DNA from: Chrysochromulina parva
Lineage: Eukaryota; Haptophyta; Prymnesiales; Chrysochromulinaceae
Length of the DNA stretch: 21,590 bases
NCBI GenBank assembly: GCA_002887195.1
Contig: PJAB01000727.1
Location: 1 to 21,590 of the forward strand
Reading direction: 5' to 3'
The position numbers and the translations under genes were made by a program. This document shows, piece by piece, positions 14,601 to 21,590 of the stretch. The notes beneath the pieces are model-generated. The model ran no database searches and was not told where the DNA came from. It saw nothing but the letters and a program-made list of their open reading frames with translations. Positions within the stretch are counted from its first letter, which is position 1. Each line of letters begins with the position of its first letter.

Positions 14601-16980
14601 CGAAGTTGATGCTGTCGGCGCAAGCCTGCGTCACAAAGACGCCGTCCTGGGCACCCCCGCCGTCCTGGGCGCGCCCCTCGGGCTCCTTCGGCGCCGTCTT
14701 GGGCATGAGCGCGCTCGGCCCCATCAGCTGATTACAGTCCGCCGAGGGCTGCGAGCGTCGTGGCGACGGTAAGATGGGTCCCCTCGCCGCCTCCGCCGCC
14801 TGCTGCTCGAGCTTCGTCAACAGCCGCATGGCCGCCAGAAGCGCCTCCTCATCCACAGGGAGCAGCGGCGGCGCGGGCTGCGGCGGCAACGGCTGCGGCG
14901 GCAACGGGCCCGCCTCGGAGGGCTGCGGTGCCGGCGGCATGATGTACTCGACAGATGGCTGCGTGGACAGCGCTGTACCGGGCGCCGACGCCTGTCCTGT
15001 CCCAGTAAGCATGAGTGGCAGCGCTGTACCGGGCACCGCCGGCGGGATGGCAAGCCTCCCTATCCCCCCTGCCGACGACGCGCGGGCCGCCGCCCCCGAT
15101 GGCGGGCGCTGCCCCGGGCTCATTGGCACGCCTGCGAGCTTCAGCGACGTCAAACGCTCCGCGGCATCGAGAGCGATCGCCTCGGCCGCCGCCGCCGCTG
15201 CGGCTCGGCTCGTCGGGACGCAGCTGTGATTGAGCTGTGAAGACGCGAGCTGTGAAGGCGCGGCGCGCTTGGGCGGCGAGGGCGGCGCCTGAGGCGGCGC
15301 CGCGTGCTCTGCGGGTGGCGGCGGCGGCGGCGGCGCGTCGGCCGCGGGTATGGTGACCGAGTCCGCGACCCCTGATGGCGCCGTCCTGGGCAGTCCGGAG
15401 GGCGCCGTCCTGGGCCGTGGCTGCTCCCAAGGCAGCGCCGTCTTGGGCTTGCCCTTCTCGCGGTACACCACCTTCTCGACCTCGACGTACACGGGCTTAG
15501 GGACCTCCTTGATGACCTCCTTGACCTTGATGACCTGCTTGATGACCTCAACCTCCTTGATGATGGGGTTCGCCAGGTAGCTCTCCTCCATCGCCTTGAG
15601 AGCCACCGCCTGCTCACGCTGCGCCTTCTCGGCCGCCGCCGCGAGGTCCGCCGCCGCACGCTCCGCCGCCGCCTGCAGCTCGCGCTGCGCCTTAGCACGC
15701 TCGGCCTGCACCGCGTCCTCCATCGCACGCTTGGAGCGACCAAGCTCGTCGCGGATGGCCTCGGCCTCCTGCGCCACCCTCTCGAGACGCGCATGCAGCT
15801 CGCCCTTCTCCGCCGCAATGGCCTCGGCCGCCTCCACCTTCGCTCGCGCGATCGCGTCCGCGATCTCGCGCTGCGAACGCTGCCTCTCCTCTGCGAGAGC
15901 TCTCTCCGACCGCGTCGCCGCCGCCGCAAGGGCCGCATCGCGCTCCGCCTTCGCCCGCGACAGCGCGTCTTCGAGCGCCGTGGCCGCATGGGTCGCGGCG
16001 AGCCGGAGCGCCTTCTCCTTCTCCTCCCTCGCGGCTTCGAAGGCCTCATCGTGGGCCACAGTGGCGGCGGCCGCACACTCCGCCTCGATGCGCAGCTCGG
16101 ATTGCTTCAGTCCCTCCTTGGCGGCGACCACGTCGGCGAGGAGCGTACGGACCTCGGACTGCAGCCGAGAGATCTGGCCCTCGAGCCGCTTCTGGTCCAG
16201 CCGCGACGAGCGCTGCAGCTCTTCGGGCATGCGGCGCAGCTCCTCGCGCAGCACGGCATTCTCAGCGGCCATTCGCTCCGCGCGCTGCTCGGCGCTGCCG
16301 CCGGGTCGTGGCTCGCCGCCGCCGCCGCTGCTCGCCGCGGTCGCGGCCGGGTCGAGACGCCACCGAAAGTCCGGATCCGGCCCCGTGCGCACCTGCGGCG
16401 CCGCAAGCCCACTGCCGTTGAGCGCATCGCGGTGGCTCATCGACGCGCCCGAACTCGAGCGCCACATATGCTCAGCGCCCATCGGAGCGCCAGCGGGAGC
16501 GCCAGCGGGAGCCATCAAGGACTGCTGCGAGCGGCTCAGGGCCGATGGCCCCGGGCTCTGCGGCCGATTATTGTACACGGCCCTCACGGCTGAGCCGGCA
16601 GCGATCGGACCTTGCGGGTAGTAGCCCGGCAACGGCGGACCAGCGGCGGCCGGACCCTGCTGGTAATAGCCCGGCGGTGGCGGATAGCCCATCGGCATCT
16701 GCTGCTGTGAATAGCCACAGCTGCTGTCGGGCGCGGCGCTGCCTAGCACTGGCGCTGGACGGGCGCCCACCATTTGCGTCACACGAAGCGAGAGGGAGCG
16801 CTCAGCAGCAGCCCTCCGTTCAATTTCATTCGGGTTCACCATTTGATGATGAACAAGAGTATGCGGCGGCGGCGGCGGCTGCTGCCGACGCACTGCGGAG
16901 GCGTGTGCTTGTGGGTTCGCTGCTGGAGCCTGCTGAACAAGAGTAGGGTCGGCCCACGCCCGCAGCGGTCTCGCTTCCAT
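11676..16980 (-). CDS. Five-exon gene: coiled-coil / Val-repeat / TIR-like / kinesin-light-chain-type TPR protein
   Basis: Proposed exons, in transcript order: 16980-14386, 14256-14053, 13929-13455, 13352-13225 and 13046-11676. Joined they give one frame of about 1590 residues; each intron gives a stop within about eight codons if unspliced. The start at 16980 has a strong context (CCGCCATGG). N-terminal ~1-230 is Pro/Gln-rich, then a coiled coil at ~230-465. A Val/Lys/Glu segment (IIKEVEVIKQVIKVKEVIKE) at ~470-510 resembles alveolin-type repeats, and a disordered part follows. From ~800 to 1110 the order of motifs (TLLLSYPSS, AFAWVDGF.ASQH, LSRAQCVLE) follows the TIR-like domain of algal TPR proteins (usual forms FVSHAW, FWVD, WCLWE). 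The Glu at ~1022 persists but neighbouring residues are changed. About nine 42-residue TPRs run from ~1125 to 1520 (LLAALGRPAEAEALL, LARLLAQEGRTAEATQLY, LANALRLQGKLEPAALYY). It probably acts as a protein-interaction scaffold; enzyme activity is doubtful. Confidence 0.75.
13047..13224 (-). repeat. Intron 4 (178 bp), minisatellite intron with an internal duplicated donor
   Basis: Coding-strand donor CTCGCGCAG|GTGTGCTGATG and acceptor CTCTTGCGCAG|TTGCTCGCGG. The interior holds two tracts of 10-mers (ATGACCTCTG repeated, also ATGAGCGCTG, ATGACCGCGG). A second copy of the exon end plus donor lies between them. The 33-base copies are at 13139-13171 and 13213-13245 on the plus strand, 74 bp apart. 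Phase 0. Splicing joins PLRLELAQ to LLAALGRPAEAEALL, which restores the first TPR helix pair and strongly supports the junction. Confidence 0.8.
13353..13454 (-). repeat. Intron 3 (102 bp), probable GC-AG minisatellite intron
   Basis: A perfect 23-base direct repeat (plus-strand copies 13338-13360 and 13440-13462, beginning CAGCGGCAAGCGCGCC) brackets about five 10-mers (ATTGCCACTG and variants). No GT donor exists in the repeat. CTCCAG|GCGCGC at the donor side and CTCCAG|GCGCGC at the acceptor side give a GC-AG intron in phase 1. The interval is 102 bp, a multiple of three, but it contains an in-frame TGA, so it must be removed. Removing any 102-base window within the repeat gives the same mRNA. 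Confidence 0.7.
13930..14052 (-). repeat. Intron 2 (123 bp), 10-bp minisatellite intron
   Basis: Coding-strand donor GAACTCCATGCGCAG|GTAATGAGCC and acceptor GAGCTCCATGTGCAG|CGGCCC. The 15 bases before each splice point match except for two positions. Between them run about ten consecutive 10-mers (ATGAGTCTTG, ATTGCCTATG, ATTACCCCTG, ATTGCCACTG twice). Phase 0. Splicing removes a stop six codons into the intron and joins ASAAELHAQ to RPACKEVV. Confidence 0.8.
14257..14385 (-). repeat. Intron 1 (129 bp), 10-bp minisatellite intron
   Basis: On the coding (minus) strand the donor is CTCGAGCAG|GTAATGACC and the acceptor TTCGAGCAG|GTGGAC. The interior is mostly units of a degenerate 10-mer (ATGACCACTG, ATGACCCCTG, ATTGCCTCTG, AGTGCCACTG). 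After the last unit comes a module reading CACTGATTGTGGCACTC, then a pyrimidine-leaning stretch. CGAGCAGGT occurs at both ends, so splice position is defined by the GT that follows the donor. Phase 0 on both sides. Reading through gives a stop after seven codons. Confidence 0.8.
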
Positions 16981-17182
16981 GGCGGTTGGGTCGCCTATGT
17001 CGAGATGTGTGAATGAATAGGCCGTGAATGTCAGGTAGATCATTTGAGCATTTGAGAGTCAGTGAAACAGGGATCCCGTTCGGCACTTCCACCGTAGCAC
17101 TGGTTGTCGCGTCTGTTGTGTTAACGTTCACACATACCGTATTCGAGCCACGTGGGGCCGACGTCTTGGAGGTACCGTACAC
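16981..17182. promoter_or_regulatory. Short divergent spacer, probable shared promoter of the TIR-like/TPR and PPR-like genes
   Basis: Only 202 bases separate the two start codons, so the region must carry both promoters and both 5' UTRs. It contains a direct repeat CATTTGAG (17040-17047 and 17050-17057) and is more AT-rich than its surroundings. No TATA box was assigned. Confidence 0.45.
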
Positions 17183-18213
17183 ATGGCTACCACGTCGGCC
17201 CGTGTGCGCGTCGTCACCAAGACCGCCTCCAATCCCCTGCGCCTTCACGATAGGTTGACGGCAGAGCTGTGCACACCAATGCTCGAGCGTCGTGTGGCGC
17301 TCGCGGCCATTGATCGCGCCGTCGGCGACGCCGCTTTGGAACGGCCGTGGCTGACGACCTCGGTCCTGACGGCGGCGGTGCGAGCGCTTGGCTCGGCTGG
17401 CCATATCTCGCTGATCCCCGAGGTGCTCAACCGCGCAGCAACTCACGAACTGGGCGGCCGGGCGCTACCGGGTCGGCAGCGCGTGTACAACGAGGCTGCG
17501 CGCATGCTTGCTCGCGACACTCGCTCGGGCGTGGGTGGTGGCCGCGTGGAGCGCGTCCTCGGCATCCTCGAGAGGATGCGTGCCGATCGCGTGGCGCCCA
17601 GCTCGTACACGTTGCAGCATGTCTTCGCCGCGGCGCGGCGCGAGCCATCGAATGAGCCCGCGCAGCTCCTAAAGATCCTGCAGGAGCAGATGCGCGCCGG
17701 CATGCGGCCAAACCGAGCGTCGTTCGATGCGCTGATCGAGGCGTGCGCGCCGGCGGCCTGGGCGTCGACGGCAGGCCGGCAGCTGGACCGGCTGCCGTTG
17801 CTTCTTATTAAGACCTGCGAGATCTGCCAGGTCACGCCGAGCGGCCAGACGGTCAGGGCGCTGCTGCGGCTGGTGCACACTCCTTCAGCTCTGACGGTCG
17901 TTGAACCACTCGTGGCGAAGCTGCCCTTTGCGCCGCAGCGCGCACTGCGCGACGATGCGCTCGTCGCGGCGCGTGCGCGTGTGCACGCGGCTCAGACGGC
18001 GGACGCGGCACTCGTCACGCTCCGGATGCGCGCCATTGGTTTCGTCACGAGCGACCCAAATTTGGCAACCGCGCGGAAGCCGAAGGCGGCAACCGGCGAT
18101 GTGGAGAGGCGCATCGACACGGCGGACGGCAACGCGTACACGAGGGCAGAGTTCATTGAGGAGTATGGTGGGACGAGCGAGTGGGAGATGGCCAAACCGG
18201 CCGCTCACGCATC

Positions 18214-18245
<32 letters not shown>

Positions 18246-19465
18246 CAGCTTCGCAACTGGCGCCGTTGCCGCCGCCGGCGGCGCGGCGTGCTCTCCTGCT
18301 CGGCTGCGTGGCGGCGCGCGAGTACTACCAGTGCGTTGCGCTGCTTGACGCGTTCTGGGGGGCGGGGCTCCGAGTGGACGAGCGCTCCTGTCGACGGCTG
18401 CTGCACGAGAGCGGCGAGGGTGTGCGCAGGCGCTCACCCGGCGCCCTCGCGCTCCTACAAGCGACGACGGCGGCGCTTTTGGGGAATGGTCTGACGGCGA
18501 GCGTGCAGCGAGGCGGAGCGCGGCGCACCGCGACCGAGGAGCATGAGCTCGTCCGTGTCCTCGCGCGAGCTGAATGGCGTGCGAGGCTGCGCCAGCCCGC
18601 AGAGGCACAGCAGCTGGCGCTCTCGCGCCTCGCGAGGGTCGACGTCGCGCCGCGCCCGCGCTTGCTCGCCACGCTGGTGCACATGCATGCAGCGTCGGGT
18701 GACTTCGAGGCGGCACTGCGGGCCTTGAAGGCCCCGCCCGGCGCCCGGGACCCAGCGGCGGAGCAGGCCGTTGCGCCGGGCAATGCGCCCGAGGCGGCGG
18801 ACGACGACGTTCCTGATGCGGCCGCCTCCGCGCCGGGCGCGGCGGCGCCGCGGCCGCCGTCGTCCTGGGCACTCCACGGCACTCCCGCACTGGTGTCCGT
18901 GGAGACGCCCTATCTCGCCCTGCTGAGTGCGGTCCGCTCTCCCACCCATTTGGAATCCGCCATCGAGGCTCTGAGGCTGATGGCCCTTGCAGGTGTACGC
19001 CCAACCTTGCGGACGCGCATCGCTCTGGCGCGAATGGCTGGACGGCTGCAAGCAGCTCAGGAGGGCGCTCCGGGCCGCACGCCCGCCGTCGCGGCGCCTT
19101 CACCACGAGTGCCCGGCGCAGCGCGCTTCTGGGGCCTCGAGTCGGTCGGTGCAACCCCGGGCGGCACGCATGCGGCGACGGCCGGCTCGCTGCCAGTGGC
19201 GCAGTGGCTTGAGTCGTTACGTCGAGAAGAAAGCCGCACAGCGGCTTCGGGAGCGGCGGACGAGGGCGGGGGCTCGGCGGCGGACGATGCGGCGCTGGTG
19301 GGCGCGGCTTCCGATCTGATCCTTGAGAGTCGCATGGCGGCACACCTCGAACGCATTCGCGAGATCATGGAGAGCAACGTCGACGTTGTGCGTGGACTGG
19401 CGAGGTCTATTGCGGAGCAGGACCAGGAGCAGCGGCAACAAGTAGAGGAGGCGGAAGAAGATTGA
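17183..19465 (+). CDS. PPR-like helical-repeat protein, probably organellar
   Basis: 760 residues from an ATG at 17183 (ACACATGG). The N-terminus (MATTSARVRVVTKTASNPLR) is basic, rich in Ser/Thr/Ala and free of acidic residues for about 22 positions, as in mitochondrial or plastid targeting peptides. Residues ~100-190 contain pentatricopeptide-like helix pairs (VYNEAARMLARD, VLGILERMRADRVAPSSYTL, LLKILQEQMRAGMRPNRASF). Further candidates are at ~370-430 (CVALLDAFWGAGLRVDERSC) and ~590-625 (AIEALRLMALAGVRPTLRTR). PPR proteins bind organellar RNA one base per repeat. Here repeats are few, diverged and separated by disordered Ala/Pro/Ser-rich linkers, including a Ser run at ~345-356, so a base code cannot be read. 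The tail (~725-760) is a charged helix. Some other alpha-solenoid is possible. Confidence 0.65.
18215..18244. repeat. (TCCTCG)5 microsatellite coding a poly-Ser run
   Basis: Five perfect TCCTCG hexamers encode ten serines (extended by one more upstream codon pair) in a linker of the PPR-like protein. The alternation TCC/TCG is kept exactly, which points to recent expansion rather than selection for Ser alone. Confidence 0.85.
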
Positions 19466-19825
19466 GAGACCGCAGAGCGACGAGAGATTCGGAGAACACT
19501 CACAGAGAGGCTGGGTTCCCCGCTTCCCTTAGCGGCTCGGCCCTGCGGTCACCCTGTCCGCGCCGCGCGCGCCGGCGCCGTGATGTGCGCCGGCGCGCGT
19601 ATGCGCCGCGTGTCAGGACGACGTTTTTCAGACCGAATCTCCCTAGAACTGTTCGTGGTTCGATATGAGATGTTTCATTTCATTCACACAATACACGACA
19701 AGCGTGAAGCGCGACTCAAGAGCGCCGCAAGACTTGTACTATACAGAAAGCCGACTAGCCGTAAGCCGAGCTAACGGCGGCGACACGGACCCACCTGCAA
19801 AGAGCACCGCGGTTGCAGGCGGCCG
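19466..19825. other. Convergent 3' spacer with a strong GC hairpin
   Basis: The 360 bases between the stop codons of the PPR-like and pseudo-SNF2 genes should be two 3' UTRs. The only striking element is the hairpin at 19566-19599. From about 19650 to 19745 the sequence is AT-richer (TTTCATTTCATTCACACAATACACGA region), as at the other gene ends in this window. No coding frame of interest was seen. Confidence 0.4.
19566..19599. repeat. Perfect 12-bp GC-only inverted repeat (hairpin, 10-base loop)
   Basis: CGCGCGCCGGCG (19566-19577) pairs perfectly with CGCCGGCGCGCG (19588-19599) across the loop CCGTGATGTG. It starts 100 bases after the PPR-like stop codon. An all-G/C stem of this length would be very stable in RNA. 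It could protect or end the PPR transcript or the opposing one; no U-run follows, so it is not a bacterial-type terminator. Confidence 0.7.
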
Positions 19826-21562
19826 TCATCGATTGCTGATGTTGGCGATCGTAACCACGTTCTCGTCCTTCACCTTGACCCATTCCGCGGGCTCCGCCTC
19901 GCTCGCATCCAGTAGCACGTGCAGCCGCTCGGCCTCTTCGTCGTAGCTATGCACGTGGCCCACCCGACCATTGTACTCAGGCTTCGACTTGAGGCCCTCG
20001 AGGCGCACCTCCGAGTTGACCATCCAGTGGCGATCTTTGTGGACGTCGACCAGCATGTGCTCCGGCACCTCCCTCTCGACAATATGAGGTCGGCCACCGC
20101 GGTTGACTCGACGCATGACGAGTGCACCGGAGAGCTGGGTCTGCATGATGGGCAACACGACATGACCCATGGCCCACTGGCGCAACAGCTGTGCTCGCTC
20201 GCCTTGGCAAAATCTGTCCATCTGATGTTTAACATTCGCCAAGAGCTCGTCCCGCCAGCCGTGCCCGCCAAAACCTTTGCAAGCGTCGCTGACGGTTTGC
20301 ATGACACCGCTCGCGTCGCCAGGCAGATGCTCGTTCGTCAGCCGTATCACGTTTTCTTTTCTCACGCCGTCTTTTCTCACCCCATTCACGCTGTCCGCGA
20401 AGGCGTTCACGTGGCGCAAGCTGAGACCAGGGGGTCTGAACTGCCGCTCGTCAAAGATCATCAACTTGAACGTCGAGTTGAGTTGCTCGAACACTTCCAC
20501 CAGCACCTTCAGTTCGTCTGCAGCCGCCGGGTACATGGACACGAGCAGAAGATTCGGTGTGGAGCTGGACCGCGGCTCGATGAGGCGGACACGAGACATG
20601 GACACGAGCTCGTCGGCGGTGCGAACCAGACCCACTCGCAGCTTGACCAGCTGCAGCACCGCCTCCTGCCACGAAGGCCAGCTCGGCTCGGGCGCGACGA
20701 TCACAAAAGGGCCGTGAATTCCATTTTGCCACAAGTGCAAGATGAGATGAGCGCACGGCCCAGCACTGTCGAGGCCAATGTCGTCGGCAACAATGGAGCC
20801 ACAACCGCTCTCATAGCCGCTGACCAGCCAGGAGAAGAGCTCCTTCTCGCTCGCGGCAAGCGCGGGCGTGTTCGGCGCAGGCTTCTTGACAAACTTCCCA
20901 CTCTTTATGACGATCCTTGCCATCTCTTTAAGGCGATTCGTGCGGAAGAAGTCCATGATGAGCTTGTAACTGGAAAGGACCTTGTCCAGCGCGGCCGCGA
21001 GTATTGGCCTCGCTGCAGCTATGCGCCACACACGGCAGACGGCACTGCATCCGAGCAGCGCAGACAAAATCCCATTATTCACCGCAATCACGTCGTTCAT
21101 GTTCGGCCGTGGCACACGTCCTCCAATGGAGAACAAGATGCCTTCGATCATGTCCTCGTCCGAGAGCACCATGTCCTGCGCATCCAGGCTCTTCTTGGCC
21201 TGCTGCGCCTTCTTGGCCTCGTTGCCCTCGCGCTTGAGCCGCTCGAGCGTCGCCGCGTGCTCGGCCGCGGGCAGGTGCTTCGCCTCCTTGAGCAGTTTGA
21301 TGAAGATGCTTCCGCTCGTGCGCGGCTTGCCAGTCTCTTCGACGAGCATGCCGCCGGCTGCCTGGATGCGCTCGACGGCGGCGAGCAGCTCCAGCGCGGC
21401 GGGCGCGCCGAGCGTCTCGACCACGGCGCGCGGGATCCGCAGCAGCTCGTCCAGGCGCGAAGCGATCCATTCGCTCAACTTGTCGGTCGGCTCGGCCGCA
21501 AGCGCCGCTGCATCCCACTCACACATCCAGCCGTTGGCGGCGGCACCATCGTCGGTGTCCAT
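19826..21562 (-). CDS. PHAX-like RNA-binding domain joined to a degenerate SNF2-type ATPase domain
   Basis: 578 residues from the ATG at 21562 to TGA at 19826. The frame stays open upstream to the window edge, so the true start may lie outside. Residues ~27-94 fit a PHAX RNA-binding domain (LLRIPRAVVETLGAPAALEL, IQAAGGMLVEE, SGSIFIKLLKE). Residues ~240-512 follow the SNF2 N-terminal half in order: ELFSWLVSGYESGCGSIVADDIGL, then GPFVIVAPEPSWPSW, LMIFDERQ, RLTNEHLPGD and LVMRRVNRGG. The Walker A motif, normally DEMGLGKTxQ, reads DDIGLDSAGP (260-269), without the Lys and Thr; DEAH reads DERQ (371-374). No helicase C-terminal half follows. Residues ~515-573 (GLKSKPEYNGRVGHVHSYDE) are a small beta module common in algal proteins. 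Probably a non-catalytic nuclear RNA- or chromatin-binding scaffold; the domain calls are by motif order, not by search. Confidence 0.65.
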   Translation of the reverse strand: MDTDDGAAANGWMCEWDAAALAAEPTDKLSEWIASRLDELLRIPRAVVETLGAPAALELLAAVERIQAAGGMLVEETGKPRTSGSIFIKLLKEAKHLPAAEHAATLERLKREGNEAKKAQQAKKSLDAQDMVLSDEDMIEGILFSIGGRVPRPNMNDVIAVNNGILSALLGCSAVCRVWRIAAARPILAAALDKVLSSYKLIMDFFRTNRLKEMARIVIKSGKFVKKPAPNTPALAASEKELFSWLVSGYESGCGSIVADDIGLDSAGPCAHLILHLWQNGIHGPFVIVAPEPSWPSWQEAVLQLVKLRVGLVRTADELVSMSRVRLIEPRSSSTPNLLLVSMYPAAADELKVLVEVFEQLNSTFKLMIFDERQFRPPGLSLRHVNAFADSVNGVRKDGVRKENVIRLTNEHLPGDASGVMQTVSDACKGFGGHGWRDELLANVKHQMDRFCQGERAQLLRQWAMGHVVLPIMQTQLSGALVMRRVNRGGRPHIVEREVPEHMLVDVHKDRHWMVNSEVRLEGLKSKPEYNGRVGHVHSYDEEAERLHVLLDASEAEPAEWVKVKDENVVTIANISNR

Positions 21563-21590
21563 CGCGTCACCGCCCTGGATGGAGCTGAAT

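Noticed and set aside
15596..16621. 341-residue plus-strand frame rich in Ser, Ala and Arg
   Set aside because: It is the exact antisense of the coiled-coil codons of the TIR-like/TPR gene exon 1.
16981..17043. Earlier ATG at 17043 for the TIR-like/TPR gene
   Set aside because: It adds 21 residues unlike the rest, takes up part of the already short divergent promoter, and has a weaker context than CCGCCATGG at 16980.
18153..19343. 396-residue minus-strand frame
   Set aside because: Antisense to the PPR-like gene, Arg/Pro-rich with no domain pattern.
19566..19599. Rho-independent terminator
   Set aside because: The genome is eukaryotic and no T-run follows the stem on either strand.

Overview
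This is a nuclear window from a GC-rich eukaryotic microbe, most likely a unicellular alga. The reasons are: long, mostly intronless genes rich in Ala, Gly, Pro, Glu and Ser; no operon logic or ribosome binding sites; spliceosomal introns with GT-AG ends and one apparent GC-AG; and F-box, EF-hand, PPR, TPR, LRR/coiled-coil and SNF2-like proteins. A TIR-like domain joined to kinesin-light-chain-type TPRs, and a C-terminal NGRVG-type module, are styles common in haptophyte and other marine algal genomes. I lean towards a haptophyte, as inference only; a pelagophyte or dinoflagellate is not excluded.

Layout. Bases 2-155 are the end of an Arg/Asp/Pro/Tyr repeat exon closing on a GTAAGT donor. Bases 156-1838 hold no convincing gene but include a 117-bp tandem duplication. 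A large LRR plus coiled-coil protein lies on the minus strand (1839-6926), followed upstream by an F-box protein (7222-8289, minus). The F-box gene diverges from an EF-hand protein (8598-10505, plus), and an unrecognised 154-residue protein follows (10810-11274, plus). Convergent to that is a five-exon minus-strand gene (11676-16980) for a coiled-coil / TIR-like / TPR protein of about 1590 residues. It shares a ~200-bp divergent promoter region with a PPR-like protein (17183-19465, plus). Last, on the minus strand (19826-21562), is a PHAX-like RNA-binding domain joined to an SNF2-type ATPase fold whose nucleotide-binding motifs are destroyed.

The outstanding feature is the set of four introns in the TIR-like/TPR gene. 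Each is 102-178 bp and consists mainly of a degenerate 10-bp tandem repeat (coding-strand consensus near ATKRCCNCTG). In each the exon end is echoed at the intron's 3' end (6 to 23 nt). Three share a module just after the repeat tract (CACTGA, GTGG, CTC). No other gene in the window has this repeat. This looks like a small introner-like family of minisatellite introns, gained by duplication or insertion within one gene. The exon chain is supported independently: joining the exons keeps one reading frame and rebuilds a domain order (TIR-like strand motifs, then TPRs) known from algal proteins.

The genes do not form a pathway. They are ordinary neighbours in a compact genome with 200-400 bp spacers. 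Exon boundaries, starts and domain names come from reading the sequence; no search or alignment was run.
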